A stretch of DNA of 64,000 nucleotides, taken from assembly GCF_015706575.1 (NCBI RefSeq), contig NW_024037070.1, forward strand, positions 2,785,874 through 2,849,873, in the 5' to 3' direction. The translations under genes and the position numbers were made by a program. Shown here in pieces: positions 32,626 through 43,703 of the stretch. The first letter of the stretch is position 1. Every line of letters begins with the position of its first letter. Under the pieces are notes generated by a model. That model was not told the origin of the DNA, did not search any database, and worked only from the letters and a program-made list of their open reading frames with translations. The stretch comes from Patiria miniata (Eukaryota > Echinodermata > Asteroidea > Valvatida > Asterinidae).

Positions 32626-33707
32626 CTTGTTTCTGATCCTTATCTTTTGTATGGTCGATTCTCTGGTGGCTAGAATAGATACTTGCTAGGATGAAAACAC
32701 ATCCAGGAATTTAGAATGACTTATCTAGTTATAGTGGCACGACAAGTGCCAGTTTACTGGGGGGGGGGGGGCCTTTGGCATCTTCAATTTTCTGGACGGA
32801 GAACTCCATGCCATACGAGCAATTGAATTTAGGCTTTTTTGCTTTTGTGAATTTTAAGAGAGCACATGGTCCTTCTGGTACCTTCCTTCTAAAAGTTATG
32901 CCGCTGTTCGAGTTACTTCTTTCTTTTTTTAAGTCTGAAGTTAAGCAATCAGTGAAAAAAAAAATGCGCAAGTAAACCTTTTACCGTTTTGGTTTTCAAA
33001 TTCTCAGCATTCAATTTCTCATTGAACTTTATATCTGAGCAAGTTTTACAAATTGACAAGCTGAAGTAACGCTTTTATCCTTGAGATTTGCCTCCCGTGT
33101 GAAAGAAATGGAGTAGTCCCTTTTTATGTCCTCCGGTCCTCCAAATTCGGTTTTGATTTGGGGGTAGTATATCATTCGCGAAAAAAAGGTCTAATAAAAT
33201 TCTCTCCGATCCTGTGTTTGAAATAGCGCCCTCGCGCGGGTCGCAAATTCATCGTTCAATAAAACGTCTGGAGTTGGAGTCTACGTACTTGAATGGAACA
33301 GCTGATGGCTGCGTCAGACCGCTGGTTACCGTATGTGTGATGATGTCAGTGACTGATACGAAATGTTATTAGCGTGAACACTGATAAAATAGGGTGTATT
33401 TGTGTAATGCTGAGGCTCGAGAATAAAGAAGCGTCTGTCCGATTCAAGAGGACATGTTTCTTGAGAATAATTTATTAATCAATTGTTTATAACATTTTGT
33501 TTGACAAAATGTCTAACTTTTATTTTATCTATCACGGTGGTGGCCTGATTAGTGCCTTGGGTTTTTCTATCTCAAGTCCCAATTTTGAACTGCGAGAAGA
33601 TGAAGAAATTGTATTAGAAAAAGTTGGAAAACGCGTGCAGAACACTTGGTCAAGAAAACACTAAGCAAACCTTCCCTTCTGAAAATACGTCAAAATGATA
33701 CAATGCT
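32626..33707. other. Gene-free spacer
   Basis: A G12 run at 32759-32770 and no defensible exon. Confidence 0.4.
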
Positions 33708-33762
33708 CTTTGACTACGGGAGCCCGTTCGTGCCAGATTTTAAAAGTGAAAAAATATTTTTA

Positions 33763-34200
33763 TTGCGAAATAACGCAATACTATTGCGAAATAATGATAC
33801 GAAATATTAATAGTATTGCGAAATAACGCAATAAATGTTTTGCGAAATAACGCAATAGTATTGCAAAATAACCCAATAGTATTGCGAAATAATGACACAA
33901 AATAATTAATAGTATTGCGAAATAACGCAATAAATGTTTTGCGAAATAACGCAATGGTATTGCGAAATAACCCAATAGTATTGCGAAATAACACAATAGT
34001 ATTGCGAAATAACGCAATATTTATTGCGAAATAACGCAATACTTATTGCGAAAAAAACAATAGTTATTGCGAAATAACGCAATAGTTATTGCGAAATAAC
34101 GCAATACTTATTGCGAAATAACGCAATACTTATTGCGAAATAACGCAATAGTTTTGCGAAATAACGCAATAGTTTTGCGAAATAACGCAATAGTTTTGTT
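33763..34200. repeat. Left array of 18-23 bp palindromic units
   Basis: About 20 units of ATTGCGAAATAACGCAAT separated by AGT, ACT or AAATGT linkers. Each unit is itself close to palindromic (TTGCG opposed to CGCAA). Two higher-order blocks containing AATGATACGAAAT and AATGACACAAAAT repeat within the array. Long frames such as 33740-34039 are by-products of the repeat. Confidence 0.9.
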
Positions 34201-35432
34201 AAATAAACCCAGTTTTTTTTTAGAACAAATGCTTGAGTCCGAATGGTTGAACCTATAGGCCTACTTCGGCCTACTTTAGGCCTACTTATAGGTAAATTCT
34301 CACGTCATATTTTCTGACAGATAAAGTTTTTATGGTGTATAAAACACACCCTGCATGGCGGATCCTGGATTTGTAAAGGGGGTTAGCGGAGGACAAGTAA
34401 TAAATAGGACCAAAGACCTAAAGCAGTGACTAGAGATTGTATAACGAGATTGTTATTTCACGAATCTTAAGGAACATTGGGATTTTCGACCCAGTTGGCA
34501 TTTTTTCCAGACGGAAGATGATGGTTAATCATCCAAAACATCCCCATAACCCACCACTGCCTAATGACCCCCATAAAACACATTTTAGCTTTAATAACAA
34601 ATGGAGACTTAAAAGTACAGTTCTTTTTTAAAAACTTTTAAAAATTCGTTCAGTTCTTTAACAAGCTTAAAAAACACTTTTCTAATTCATATCAGTTTAC
34701 GGCTTTAGTGATTCTTGATGCAAGGCATCCTTTTATCAGTTAAAATTGAATGGACCGGTTATGTAATTTTGGGTGGGGGTTCTTGCATTTTAAAGTTGGA
34801 AAATCATTCTTATGTAATTATCATTCGTTTAAATGTATTAGTTTCTTCAGCGTGGTGGAATATTGAGCGTATTATTGATGCATTCCCCCAACCCAAACAA
34901 CCATTCCTCAAAACGTATCATTATATCAGTACAATTTCCCCTGCATTGTTACAATACGAATGCACTGTGGTTGCACCATTAAATTCAAGTGATTATTAAC
35001 ATTCTAAAGTTTGTTTCCTTCAGGTGCATGGGTAAAATGCAGTACTTGTAGTTGCGAGGGAATCATTCATTTCTCTAGCACGCGTGCGTGCTTGGTGGCC
35101 ATTTTGAGTCGGTTGTGTTTAAAAAAAAATCATAACGCACATGATTCCATAGGGGGGGGGGGTGTGAAAAGATAATAAAGCCCTTAAAACTTGTCCCCCC
35201 CCCCCCCCCGGGCAAAAATGCCACAGAAATATCTATTATGGCAACGTTTTCTGAAAAGATCAAACATAGGCCTTCTGGTTTTCAGCACCCCGCCCCTTTC
35301 AAGCAAAACCGTACCACGACAAGAGCACAACGGATAAAAACGCAATGACGGACAGGAACTTCAAGAACATTTCATCAAAATGGACAAATAACGGCCAAAC
35401 TGAACATCCGGGGTGAAGTTTGTACACGACAG

Positions 35433-35625
35433 TATTGCGTTATTTCGCAATAAGTATTGCGTTATTTCGCAATACATTTATTGCGTTATTTCGCAATACT
35501 ATTGCATTAATTCGCAATAGTATTGCGTTATTTCGCAATAGTAATGCGTTATTTCGCAATAGTATTGCGTTATTTCGCAATAGTATTGCGTTATTTCGCA
35601 AAACTATTGCGTTATTTCGCAATAA
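35433..35625. repeat. Right array, inverted relative to the left one
   Basis: About eight units of ATTGCGTTATTTCGCAAT, the reverse complement of the left unit, separated by AGT or similar linkers. Less than half the length of the left array, so the two ends have expanded or contracted independently. Confidence 0.9.
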
Positions 35626-35675
35626 AATATTTTTTACTTTTAAAATCTGGCACGAACGGGCTTCCGTACTTTGAC

Positions 35676-37402
35676 TATTTTTTTTTTTTTTAACATCCCC
35701 AGTATTTTATTGGGTATTTAGTCTTTTGCGTATATTTCTTTCTCCTGGGCTCTGCTTATACTTGCCCTTTTTGCGTATTTGTTTGTTGGTTTATAATTTG
35801 CTTGTTTGTTGATATTTTTTTCCGGGTGGGTTTTTCTTAACGGGATATTTTTTTTTTTTTTGTCTGACACATCTTTGATGACAGTTTTAACAAACTTTTG
35901 TCTAGACCAGGACAATTTTACTTTTTCTTTTAAATAGATTTTTAATTATTGTCCGAAGATATAAAATAAATAAATAAAAATAATTGACCACCAATGGGAT
36001 GGGTGGTCTCATGCGCTCTTGCCCTCCCCAGTGCCCTAGTTCCTTGGGTTGCATTTTTCTTGCTTCGTGTCTGGATTTGTTGCATTTGTTTGGATGGGTG
36101 AGTCTCTTTTTAGGGGGAGGGTAAACAGATGTCTAATCTGTCAGTATTGACGGTATTTTTTCACTCCATGTCCATCTGTGGCTTTCGCTAAGCCTTTCCA
36201 CGACGTCAAATATTAACACAAATTAATTCATCTACATGTATATCAAACTAAACAAGCACTCTTACGGGAACCTCTCGACTGCACCGCCGAGTGCCGTACC
36301 GAAAGGGGGCCACGTCCCCTCCCGCCCGGCCCTCGAGGCCCCTTCCGCCATACGCCCGCTCAGACTTTGGGAAGGTAAAGATGAGCTGTTATTGCCACCC
36401 TTTGAGTGCCCTTCTAGAAAACGAGGTCCCTCCACTTCCCCCTGTCAATTGGACCCCATTAACACCACTGCCACTGCCCCTTGCTGGAGCGCGTAGGTAT
36501 ATGTGTTTCTAAGGCTTCCTTTCTGTCGTGCTCGTTCTTTCTAAACCCCCACCACCATCCATCTAACCGCATTACTCCTGAACCATCCCAGCATTTCCCC
36601 CACAAGTTTTCCCTTCCATCTCGCACGCATGCTCTCCCTAATGCATGAGCTACTTCCTCCACTCTTCCAAATCCTGCATCAACAGCACTCTCACCCTTCC
36701 TCCCTCGTCTCGTCCATCTAAGAGACTCCAGCCTTAATGAGATAAGACATTAGAGGTGATGCTGGCACTCCAAAGTCCTGTCATCACCAGTCAATCAAAC
36801 TGGTACGTGGACGCACCTGTCCGAGCCCTCACTCCAGTATCGAGGGGTTTAGTACTATGCGAGCAAGGATTGAAGGAAATCAGAAGCTTCTTAAGTGCTG
36901 GCCTCTGTCGACTCAGACAGATCATCTGCTACTTGAGAGAAGATGCACAGGTTGAGAACATGAGCCTTAAAGTGAGGGGTAAAGACTCTAAGGCACATGG
37001 CAGAGCATGGGCACATTGTACGGTTGCATTCAGAGAGAGGCTGTACTGGCATGCTTTTTGGTAACGTGTATGGATTCTTATACGTAAAAGCTAAGACTTA
37101 TTAAGTTCAGCCTCGCTTTCGTCCAATATGAGGATTCTGTGCAAAAGGTATACATTACAAATCTTGTCCTACACCCCCCTGCTGGAAGCCTATAAACCCC
37201 TTGAGCCAAGGTGCACGGATGTGGACTCCAAATTTGAAAGGGAGTATAGAAAAATCATCGATTTGGAGCCTATGGTTGCCAGTAAATAAGCCCGAAATTG
37301 CCTCCGCCGGTCAAAATACGATTTGCATGTCCTAAAATTATTGTCTGCTATCATAGCATTTTGTGGGCCATGAAGTTGAGGGCTTGTAAACAAGTTCACT
37401 AA
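35676..37402. other. Spacer with a relatively G+C-rich block
   Basis: 36.2-36.7 kb is richer in C and G than its surroundings, with overlapping Pro-rich frames on both strands. None has a family signature or splice context I trust. Confidence 0.35.
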
Positions 37403-37732
37403 GGCCCCCCCAAAAGTCTCCGGTTTCTGGTATGCGCGCGCGTCGCCGTAGCCATGCGCATCGGCAAAATGAAAAAGTTTTTTTTAAATGTAAGATGATG
37501 TCTCAAAACCACCAAACTCACTGGTTTGACTGGAATCCTGCTGCTGCACAATTTTAACGTGTTTTTTTTTGATGGGGTTACGATCGAGTATAAGCTTTAT
37601 ATGGCCACTCTGGGCTCCCATGCCATCATTAATTTTGCAGTCATCAGCCGACATTTGAAGGGGAAAAAAGCCGCGTCGCCGCACCACTTTTGGGGCAAGC
37701 TCCATACCAGAAACTGGATACTTTTTTGGGCC
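37403..37732. mobile_element. PIF/Harbinger-like MITE, copy 2 (330 bp)
   Basis: Same termini (GGCC, AGTCTCCGGTTTCTGGTATG) and interior as copy 1 at 13035-13416, but without the long internal A/C runs. TAA flanks both sides (37400-37402, 37733-37735). The right TIR has two substitutions (AAACTGGATACTT). Confidence 0.75.
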
Positions 37733-37735
37733 TAA

Positions 37736-39841
37736 CCAAACCTAAAAATGAGGGGGACAAAAAACTAAGCAAACAATAACTGATTCCTAAGCGTAGTACT
37801 AATTAGATTTTTGGAGCTTATTAACTTTGAGCATATTTCTGAATAAAATTTCCAGAATACAATGATACAATTGATTAGAAATCTGGAGATGAATCGATAT
37901 GCCGTGCCGTCGCTCCACTGAATAAGGTAAGAAAAAAAAGGATCAAATTCAGGAGAAAATAATCATTTTGTTGGACAATAGACGGTTCGTGGACTGTTTG
38001 GACACAAAGGACCAACCGCTCATACACCAGACCGCAGGTCGGAATTGAATTCCCGGTTCCTGACACAAAGACATTTCTGTTTACCCAGGGAAAGCATTTC
38101 TGCCTCGGCCACAGTTCCAAAATATCAATTTACTCCCTAAAAAGACCGAGAACGTGCGCCTGTGAAAAAAAAAAAAAATTCCATAGATACGGGAGCAGTG
38201 CTTAGATGAACCCACGACACAGGTGATGGAAAAGTGCAACCGAGTATACGCCACCAACTGTGGGTACTTGAGAAAACACAAGCGGGTGATGCGAGAAAGG
38301 ATTCAGGAACTTTGTAAAAAGGAGCATGCAGTGCTCACTATACGAAGAAATCAATCCCATCCGGTATAGTCGAGTCCGATCAAACAAGAAAACACATCCC
38401 CTGAAATCCTTTGAATTCCCATCTTTTTTTTCTCTCCCTCTGCATCACCGGTCAATCTCCATTATAAGAAGGAAGGGGAAAAGAAGAAGGGGAGAGTGTG
38501 GAGGTGGAGTGTTTTCGTGGAGATATTTTTATCTCCCCAGATATCACCTGAGGCCAGGCAGTGCACGAATGATGGCCAAATATCCGGTCCTCAGTATATT
38601 CTTGTGTTGACGTTGAGCCGCGTCGAGTGCTTTCCAGTGTGCATTTGGCAGCCGGTGCATTTATTGAAGGCTGTGTGTTTTAGGATTAAAAAAAGAAAAA
38701 AGAGGAGAGGAAACAAGTGACGATGGCTCTTTTTGGAGGGACCCGAGTGTGCTGAGATTGCTTGAACTCAAATCTGATCATTTGATTGGATGATACTACC
38801 CAGATCGTACGGGTATGCCTCGTGTTTCCTGTAAGTTCAACCATGCGACTAGGAAAGATTTCGATCGGTCTGAAGATTACCTGGTGTGCCTACCTTTAGC
38901 TGGTAACCCCTACACTCCCTGACAGCTCTCATCAGTTGCAAAACTCCAAAGACCGAAGGAAACAAATGCTAAGAACAGAAAAATACAAAATAGCCAATAA
39001 AAAAAATAGTCCCATAGTAACAAAAGCCGCAGCCTAAATTTGCACAGTTGCAATTAAGAAGACGATATATGCTCGTTTAAATGTTCTGGTATTTGTTCCA
39101 TTTATCATATTGTGACTTCCTGTGTCATTTTTGTTCGGGGGAGGGGGGCTGAATTTGGCACAACATTCTGGAAAGTCACACCGATATTTCCCAAGAGGAA
39201 AAATGAAGAATCGACGGCGGAACTCAGCTTAACCCGAATTGATTCCCTCTCGGTAGAAAAAGATCTGTCTTAGGTTTCCCCTTTTGTTCCCGCTGTTTCC
39301 ACAAGACCAAAAATAGCATAATCTCTGGATCTGCCTGATGGAAAACAAACGTAACAGAAGAACGGACAAACACACAGAAAGCGAGCCTAGAGCCCCCGGA
39401 AGGTTGGCTTGTGAGTCGGTTGGGGAATTGACACGCGGGCCGGCTTGTATCAAGAGCTCTATACAGAAAGAACGTTGTTTGGCCGTCTCGATTTCGGTAA
39501 AATCCAGGGCTCCGATGGGCGGACGCATGCCACGGAGAGGTGACTGAGACGTAAGGGAACACCAGCCCGAAGAAAGCTGGACAAAGCTGGGACTCCAAGG
39601 TGTGCATCTTAAATGAAGAGCGTTCTCGCCCATAGACCGCCTTGTGTGTCCGCAAACTTGAGAAAAGAAATACAAGAGACACACTTATTTCTCAATTTTG
39701 CTGCAGCTCAGTGGATGTTGCATTTCCAAACCAAAATGTAGATCGTATGTATCCATGCCTTTGAGTTGTGTGAAATTAAATGGGGAACCCTTTTTAACTC
39801 CAGATTTGTGTTAACCGTGCTTTTTCACTCTTTACAATGTC
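37736..39841. other. Gene-free spacer
   Basis: Two overlapping 151-152 codon minus frames at 39224-39684 are in different phases of the same DNA and share no recognisable domain. They are probably chance in a G+C-richer patch. Confidence 0.4.
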
Positions 39842-40075
39842 CATGCTATTTCATGAAAGCGAGCAACGCTCTTAAACATTTGCAAACGTTTGCAACGTTC
39901 GCGCATGCTATTTCATGAAAGCGAGCAACGCTCTTAAACGTTTGCAAACGTTTGCAACGTTCGCGCATGCACTGCTTACGTTGGTGAGCGTTCGCGCATG
40001 CACTGCTAACGTTTGTCAACGTTGGCAACGTTCGCGCATGCACTGCTATAACGTTGGCGAACGTTGGCAACGGTC
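39842..40075. repeat. Degenerate tandem repeat built on AACGTT and GCATGC words
   Basis: The 58-65 bp segment ATTTCATGAAAGCGAGCAAC plus GCTCTTAAACGTTTGCAAAC is duplicated head to tail. It is followed by shorter 35-45 bp units each ending GTTCGCGCATGCACTGC. CpG is very frequent compared with surrounding DNA. Confidence 0.75.
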
Positions 40076-42616
40076 TTCCTGAGTCGTTCGGTATGTTTTC
40101 CATAATGACTGACACACACAATAAACGCAATGATCCTGTCGGAGCTGATTTTTTTCCGTTTACTACATCCCCAGTAAGTCAACACTTTCCTGGCAACATT
40201 TCACTACCAGACACAATGATTTTTCCCGAGGATTTTGAAAGCTGCTGCTTTCCAAACAGTGACGCTTGTGGGATAGGAATGACAAACAGGGGCCGCTATT
40301 TTTACAACAGTTTTTCGACTGACATAACCGTTTCACTTCAGGCTGACACGTTCGCATGGCCTAACCAACGAACACAAACACATTTGCGTGACTGGAACGC
40401 ACCCCTGCTTCCGAATTCTTTTCAGTCATCAAAGGATAAACTAAAAGGAGTATGAATTGCGTAGGTAAAAATTAATGCCCAATGGATCATCGAACCGCGG
40501 TGGCTTTTCATCATTCCTGTTTTTGTTAACTACATGTATTCCCGATTTGCCATTTTTTTTTTACATCAACGCTTCAACGACGCGTACCTGGGAATGTACG
40601 ACGTAACGGGTTTCACCTGTGCATCAAAGGGACAAAAACCGCAGACCGACTAGCCGCGGGAAATTCTGCTGGCCAAGGCTTGAGAGTAAAAATAGAAACG
40701 CGTGCAAATTTTACACACCCATGCAACATTCCTAACAGCGAAATCGAATATACAATTCCATTCGGGCGTCGCTATATACATTGCGATATTACATTCCGCA
40801 TACTCGTGATATAATGTCGGGTCCGTAAAATATTAAGCTCTGTTCCAACACCGAACGAGAAAATTTATCACCAATCTAGTTCGGTATGTCCCACTCCTCT
40901 CTCAGATTAAAATCTCGATTTCAAATATGACTCACGCGCTCAATGTTTCAGTCGGCACCACTACAATTTTCAATTTGTCTCCTGCCAAACAAGACAGTGG
41001 GTATCGTTCAGATTGATGACTAGGGAGTACATTAATATTTTTCTTGGAAGAAAAGAGGAGTATCAGTCGCAGCCTCGAAGTGTTGACAGCTCCGTAAATC
41101 TCACGATAACTACCACCGCCTATGCATGATGCAACTTTCTTTTCCTTTGGGGGGGGGGGGGGGGTGAGTGATACGCCCGTATCGTCTGTTCGCCTAGCGA
41201 TAATTCATCACGATGATTCGTCCTCAGCAAGCTATGTCCGCATGACACTGCGTGACTCCTGGAAGGATTCCGTCATTTTGGACGCAACTTTATGAAATTT
41301 AGAAAACGGGGACAGCAAATATTTCTTATTTCCGTGACCAATTATAATTCATCCGAACAATTCGATCATGAGCGCGTGACTTGTTCTCTTTTGCGTTATT
41401 TCGAAATGCCAACCCACCCACCATCTGTTGAACTGTGTTCAGTCATACGGTGCAGTATATTGATTCTGCCGTATGGCCAAAAAAAGGAACTTCATTGTTT
41501 GACAAAAATGAGTCTCCCTTGACAAATACAACACATGTAAATCATCTTTGGAGTGGCATGTGATACGGATTAAAATAAAAAAGTGCGGTATATGACACAG
41601 CTTTTCTCGTTCCCATTAAGGTCAATGATGTAACAATCTAATGACATACGCCGATGCGTATACGTGCTTCACCATACTAAAATTCCTACAGCTAATCGCC
41701 TGACGCTAATAATTGCAGCAGACTTGAAACCATTAATGAGCCTAATGCAATCGAGCTGTCGGCACTTGACGATGTTTTTTCGCTTTATTAAGCCGCGTTA
41801 TTTGCTGAAGCCCAATCGATATCACCATCGTGTCGTAAGCACTGTTCCCTGTATCTCATTTTTGGTACGGCCATGGTATGGCGTAGAGCGAATCGGTTTA
41901 GTCATTCAAATCATGTCGTCTGGCGCAGCAGGACTTATTACTTTAGGTGATGACGTTTCGGCCCAGCGCATCGATAAACGAACGCTGGTTACGCATGAGT
42001 CACTACACAGACTATTATTAGAAGCCTGGGTCCGGGAGGTGGGACTAATAAACACTATTTAGTTCTCCCTGGCCACCTCAAGTAGGAGGAGAAGGCAGTT
42101 CGGACGAGGTTGCTGGATGTACAAGGTCGTATCAACATCCTGTGTTCCAGTTTCCTGGTCTAGTTACCCTAGTGCCTCGTTTCTCTCCCCATCACGTCTT
42201 AAACTCGCCCGCATCCATCCTGTCTCATCCATCCTCCTTGCCTTCCTGCATCCTCCTGCGTCTTGATTCACCACTCTGCTCCTTCCGCATCTCATCAAAT
42301 CTCGGGAGATCTCGTTTGTCCACTTTACGCCTGGCGCTATTTCATTACCGGTAATGCTAGGAGGTCTCGTGGGGTTGATTCTTTCAATCAGAAAATGAAA
42401 AATGGACAAAACTGGCAGGAATGGGCAAAATGACTAAACCAACCAACAAATTGATATCAGCACCAAATACCCAACCATGCAAACAAACATACTACCTATA
42501 CCAACCAAGCAAAAAATCAATCATCACTGCAAAACAAATTAACATATCAAAAGAAAGAAAACAAGACAGTGTCCCCAATCGCACAATCCTTTGATTCAGA
42601 ATGGCTGTGTAAGTCT
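40076..42616. other. No gene recognised
   Basis: Plus-strand frames of 133 codons (40054-40455) and 132 codons (41664-42062) have no recognisable motif. A G15 run lies at 41150-41164. Confidence 0.35.
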
Positions 42617-43111
42617 TTCAATGTCTACTCATGGGCCGGATTTGTCGTTACGGGGTGACCCTATGCGATGGCACTGCCCGGCTGACATTTGGTCAGCCAT
42701 TCAGTGAGATATGTGCAAAGATGACACTGTGCTGGCCTCTATTGGAACAGCAGAATTCTCCCGAAAGATGACGAAACCAGCCCATTACGGCTTACAACAG
42801 GAATACTCTAACAGTACCATCTTCATTCTCTTTGTATGATACCCAAGGTTTCAATGTCTACTCATCGTTACGGGGTAACCCTATGCGATGGCACTGCCCG
42901 GCTAACATTCAGGCAGTCAGTGAGATAGATATCGGCATAAAGGTGACACTGTGCTGGTCCCCATCGGAACAGCAAAATTCCACCAAGAGATGACGAAACC
43001 AGCCCATCCAATCTCTCCTATTATCCTAAACCAAGGAGCAATTGGAAACGGGGCTTGCAACAGGAATACTCTAACAGTACCATCTTCATTCTCTTTGTAT
43101 GATACCCCAGG
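42617..43111 (+). repeat. Tandem duplication of about 232/263 bp
   Basis: Unit 1 (42617-42848) and unit 2 (42849-43111) both run from TCAATGTCTACTCAT through CCTATGCGATGGCACTGCCC, GATGACGAAACCAGCCCAT and AACAGGAATACTCTAACAG to CTCTTTGTATGATACCC. Unit 2 lacks a few bases near its start and carries an insertion of some 35 bp (43007-43045). Confidence 0.85.
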
Positions 43112-43579
43112 TGCTGTTCCTCTGACTGTAGCGTTTCTCTCTCGTCGACGCGATCTATCAAACGACACGCTTTGCGAACTTCACGGTTTATTTGAAAGCG
43201 CCAAACAGTTCCTCAAGCCCAACCACAGCGTCATACACACTCATTATTTATTTTTCCAGCTCCTTCTCTCTGCAGAGATATGAATAAGCTCTTGCTTCGC
43301 TGTTGGGAAGTGACAGGCCCGGGATGGTTTGTATCATATCGGCATCAGTCTTATCCGACAATCTGTCACAGAGAATATCTTCAGCCGTCCGTAAAGGAAT
43401 AATCAACGTCAACATTTTCACGAAGCTTCGGCCACAGGGATAGAAAAACATGTTGGTTTAATCTACACGAGCATCTTTGAGACGCCGTCTTGGATATGTT
43501 TCCTAGTATAAAAATGATCCAAGCGCTCCATTTAATCTTATAGTCTAAAATGTGTGAATTTGTTTCTCTTAAAAAGGCC

Positions 43580-43703
43580 TGCAACATAATGACGCCACGC
43601 TTTGTTAACACGTGCGCCTTCTTATGGGAGCTTGATGGCTCGTCCCATCCCTGGCTGTCATAAGAAAGCGCACATGTAAACAAAGCGTGACGTCATTATG
43701 TCC
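43580..43703. mobile_element. Palindromic MITE, copy 2 of the family at 5059
   Basis: Arms CATAATGACGCCACGCTTTG, GTGCGCCTTCTTATG and complements (CATAAGAAAGCGCAC, CAAAGCGTGACGTCATTATG). The outer boundary is uncertain by some bases. Shares arm sequence with 5059-5208. Confidence 0.65.

Larger units (their letters stand above)
33715..35668. mobile_element. 1.95-kb transposon whose inverted ends are tandem arrays
   Basis: The termini are TACGGGAGCCCGTTCGTGCC and its near complement (GGCACGAACGGGCTTCCGTA), each followed inward by GATTTTAAAAGT and then an array of ATTGCGAAATAACGCAAT-type units (33763-34200; mirror array 35433-35625). CTTTGAC flanks both sides (33708-33714, 35669-35675), a 7-bp target duplication. 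The centre (34201-35432) has no transposase-length frame and carries G/C homopolymer runs near 35152 and 35195. P/Galileo-type foldbacks also combine 7-bp duplications with repeat-bearing long arms, so that is a tentative comparison only. Confidence 0.85.

Noticed and set aside
33740-34039. Minus-strand frames with repeated LFRNTI / YFAILL motifs, resembling a repeat protein
   Set aside because: They are translations of the ATTGCGAAATAACGCAAT array in the transposon end; all frames of such an array stay open by chance of unit length.
39224-39684. Two overlapping frames of 151-152 codons on the minus strand
   Set aside because: They occupy the same DNA in different phases, have no domain or start/splice context, and lie in a locally G+C-richer patch.
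40054-40455. 133-codon plus-strand frame
   Set aside because: Begins inside the tandem repeat ending at 40075 and has no recognisable motif.
41664-42062. 132-codon plus-strand frame
   Set aside because: No motif, no repeat of a known family and no supporting splice sites; length is compatible with chance in 64 kb.
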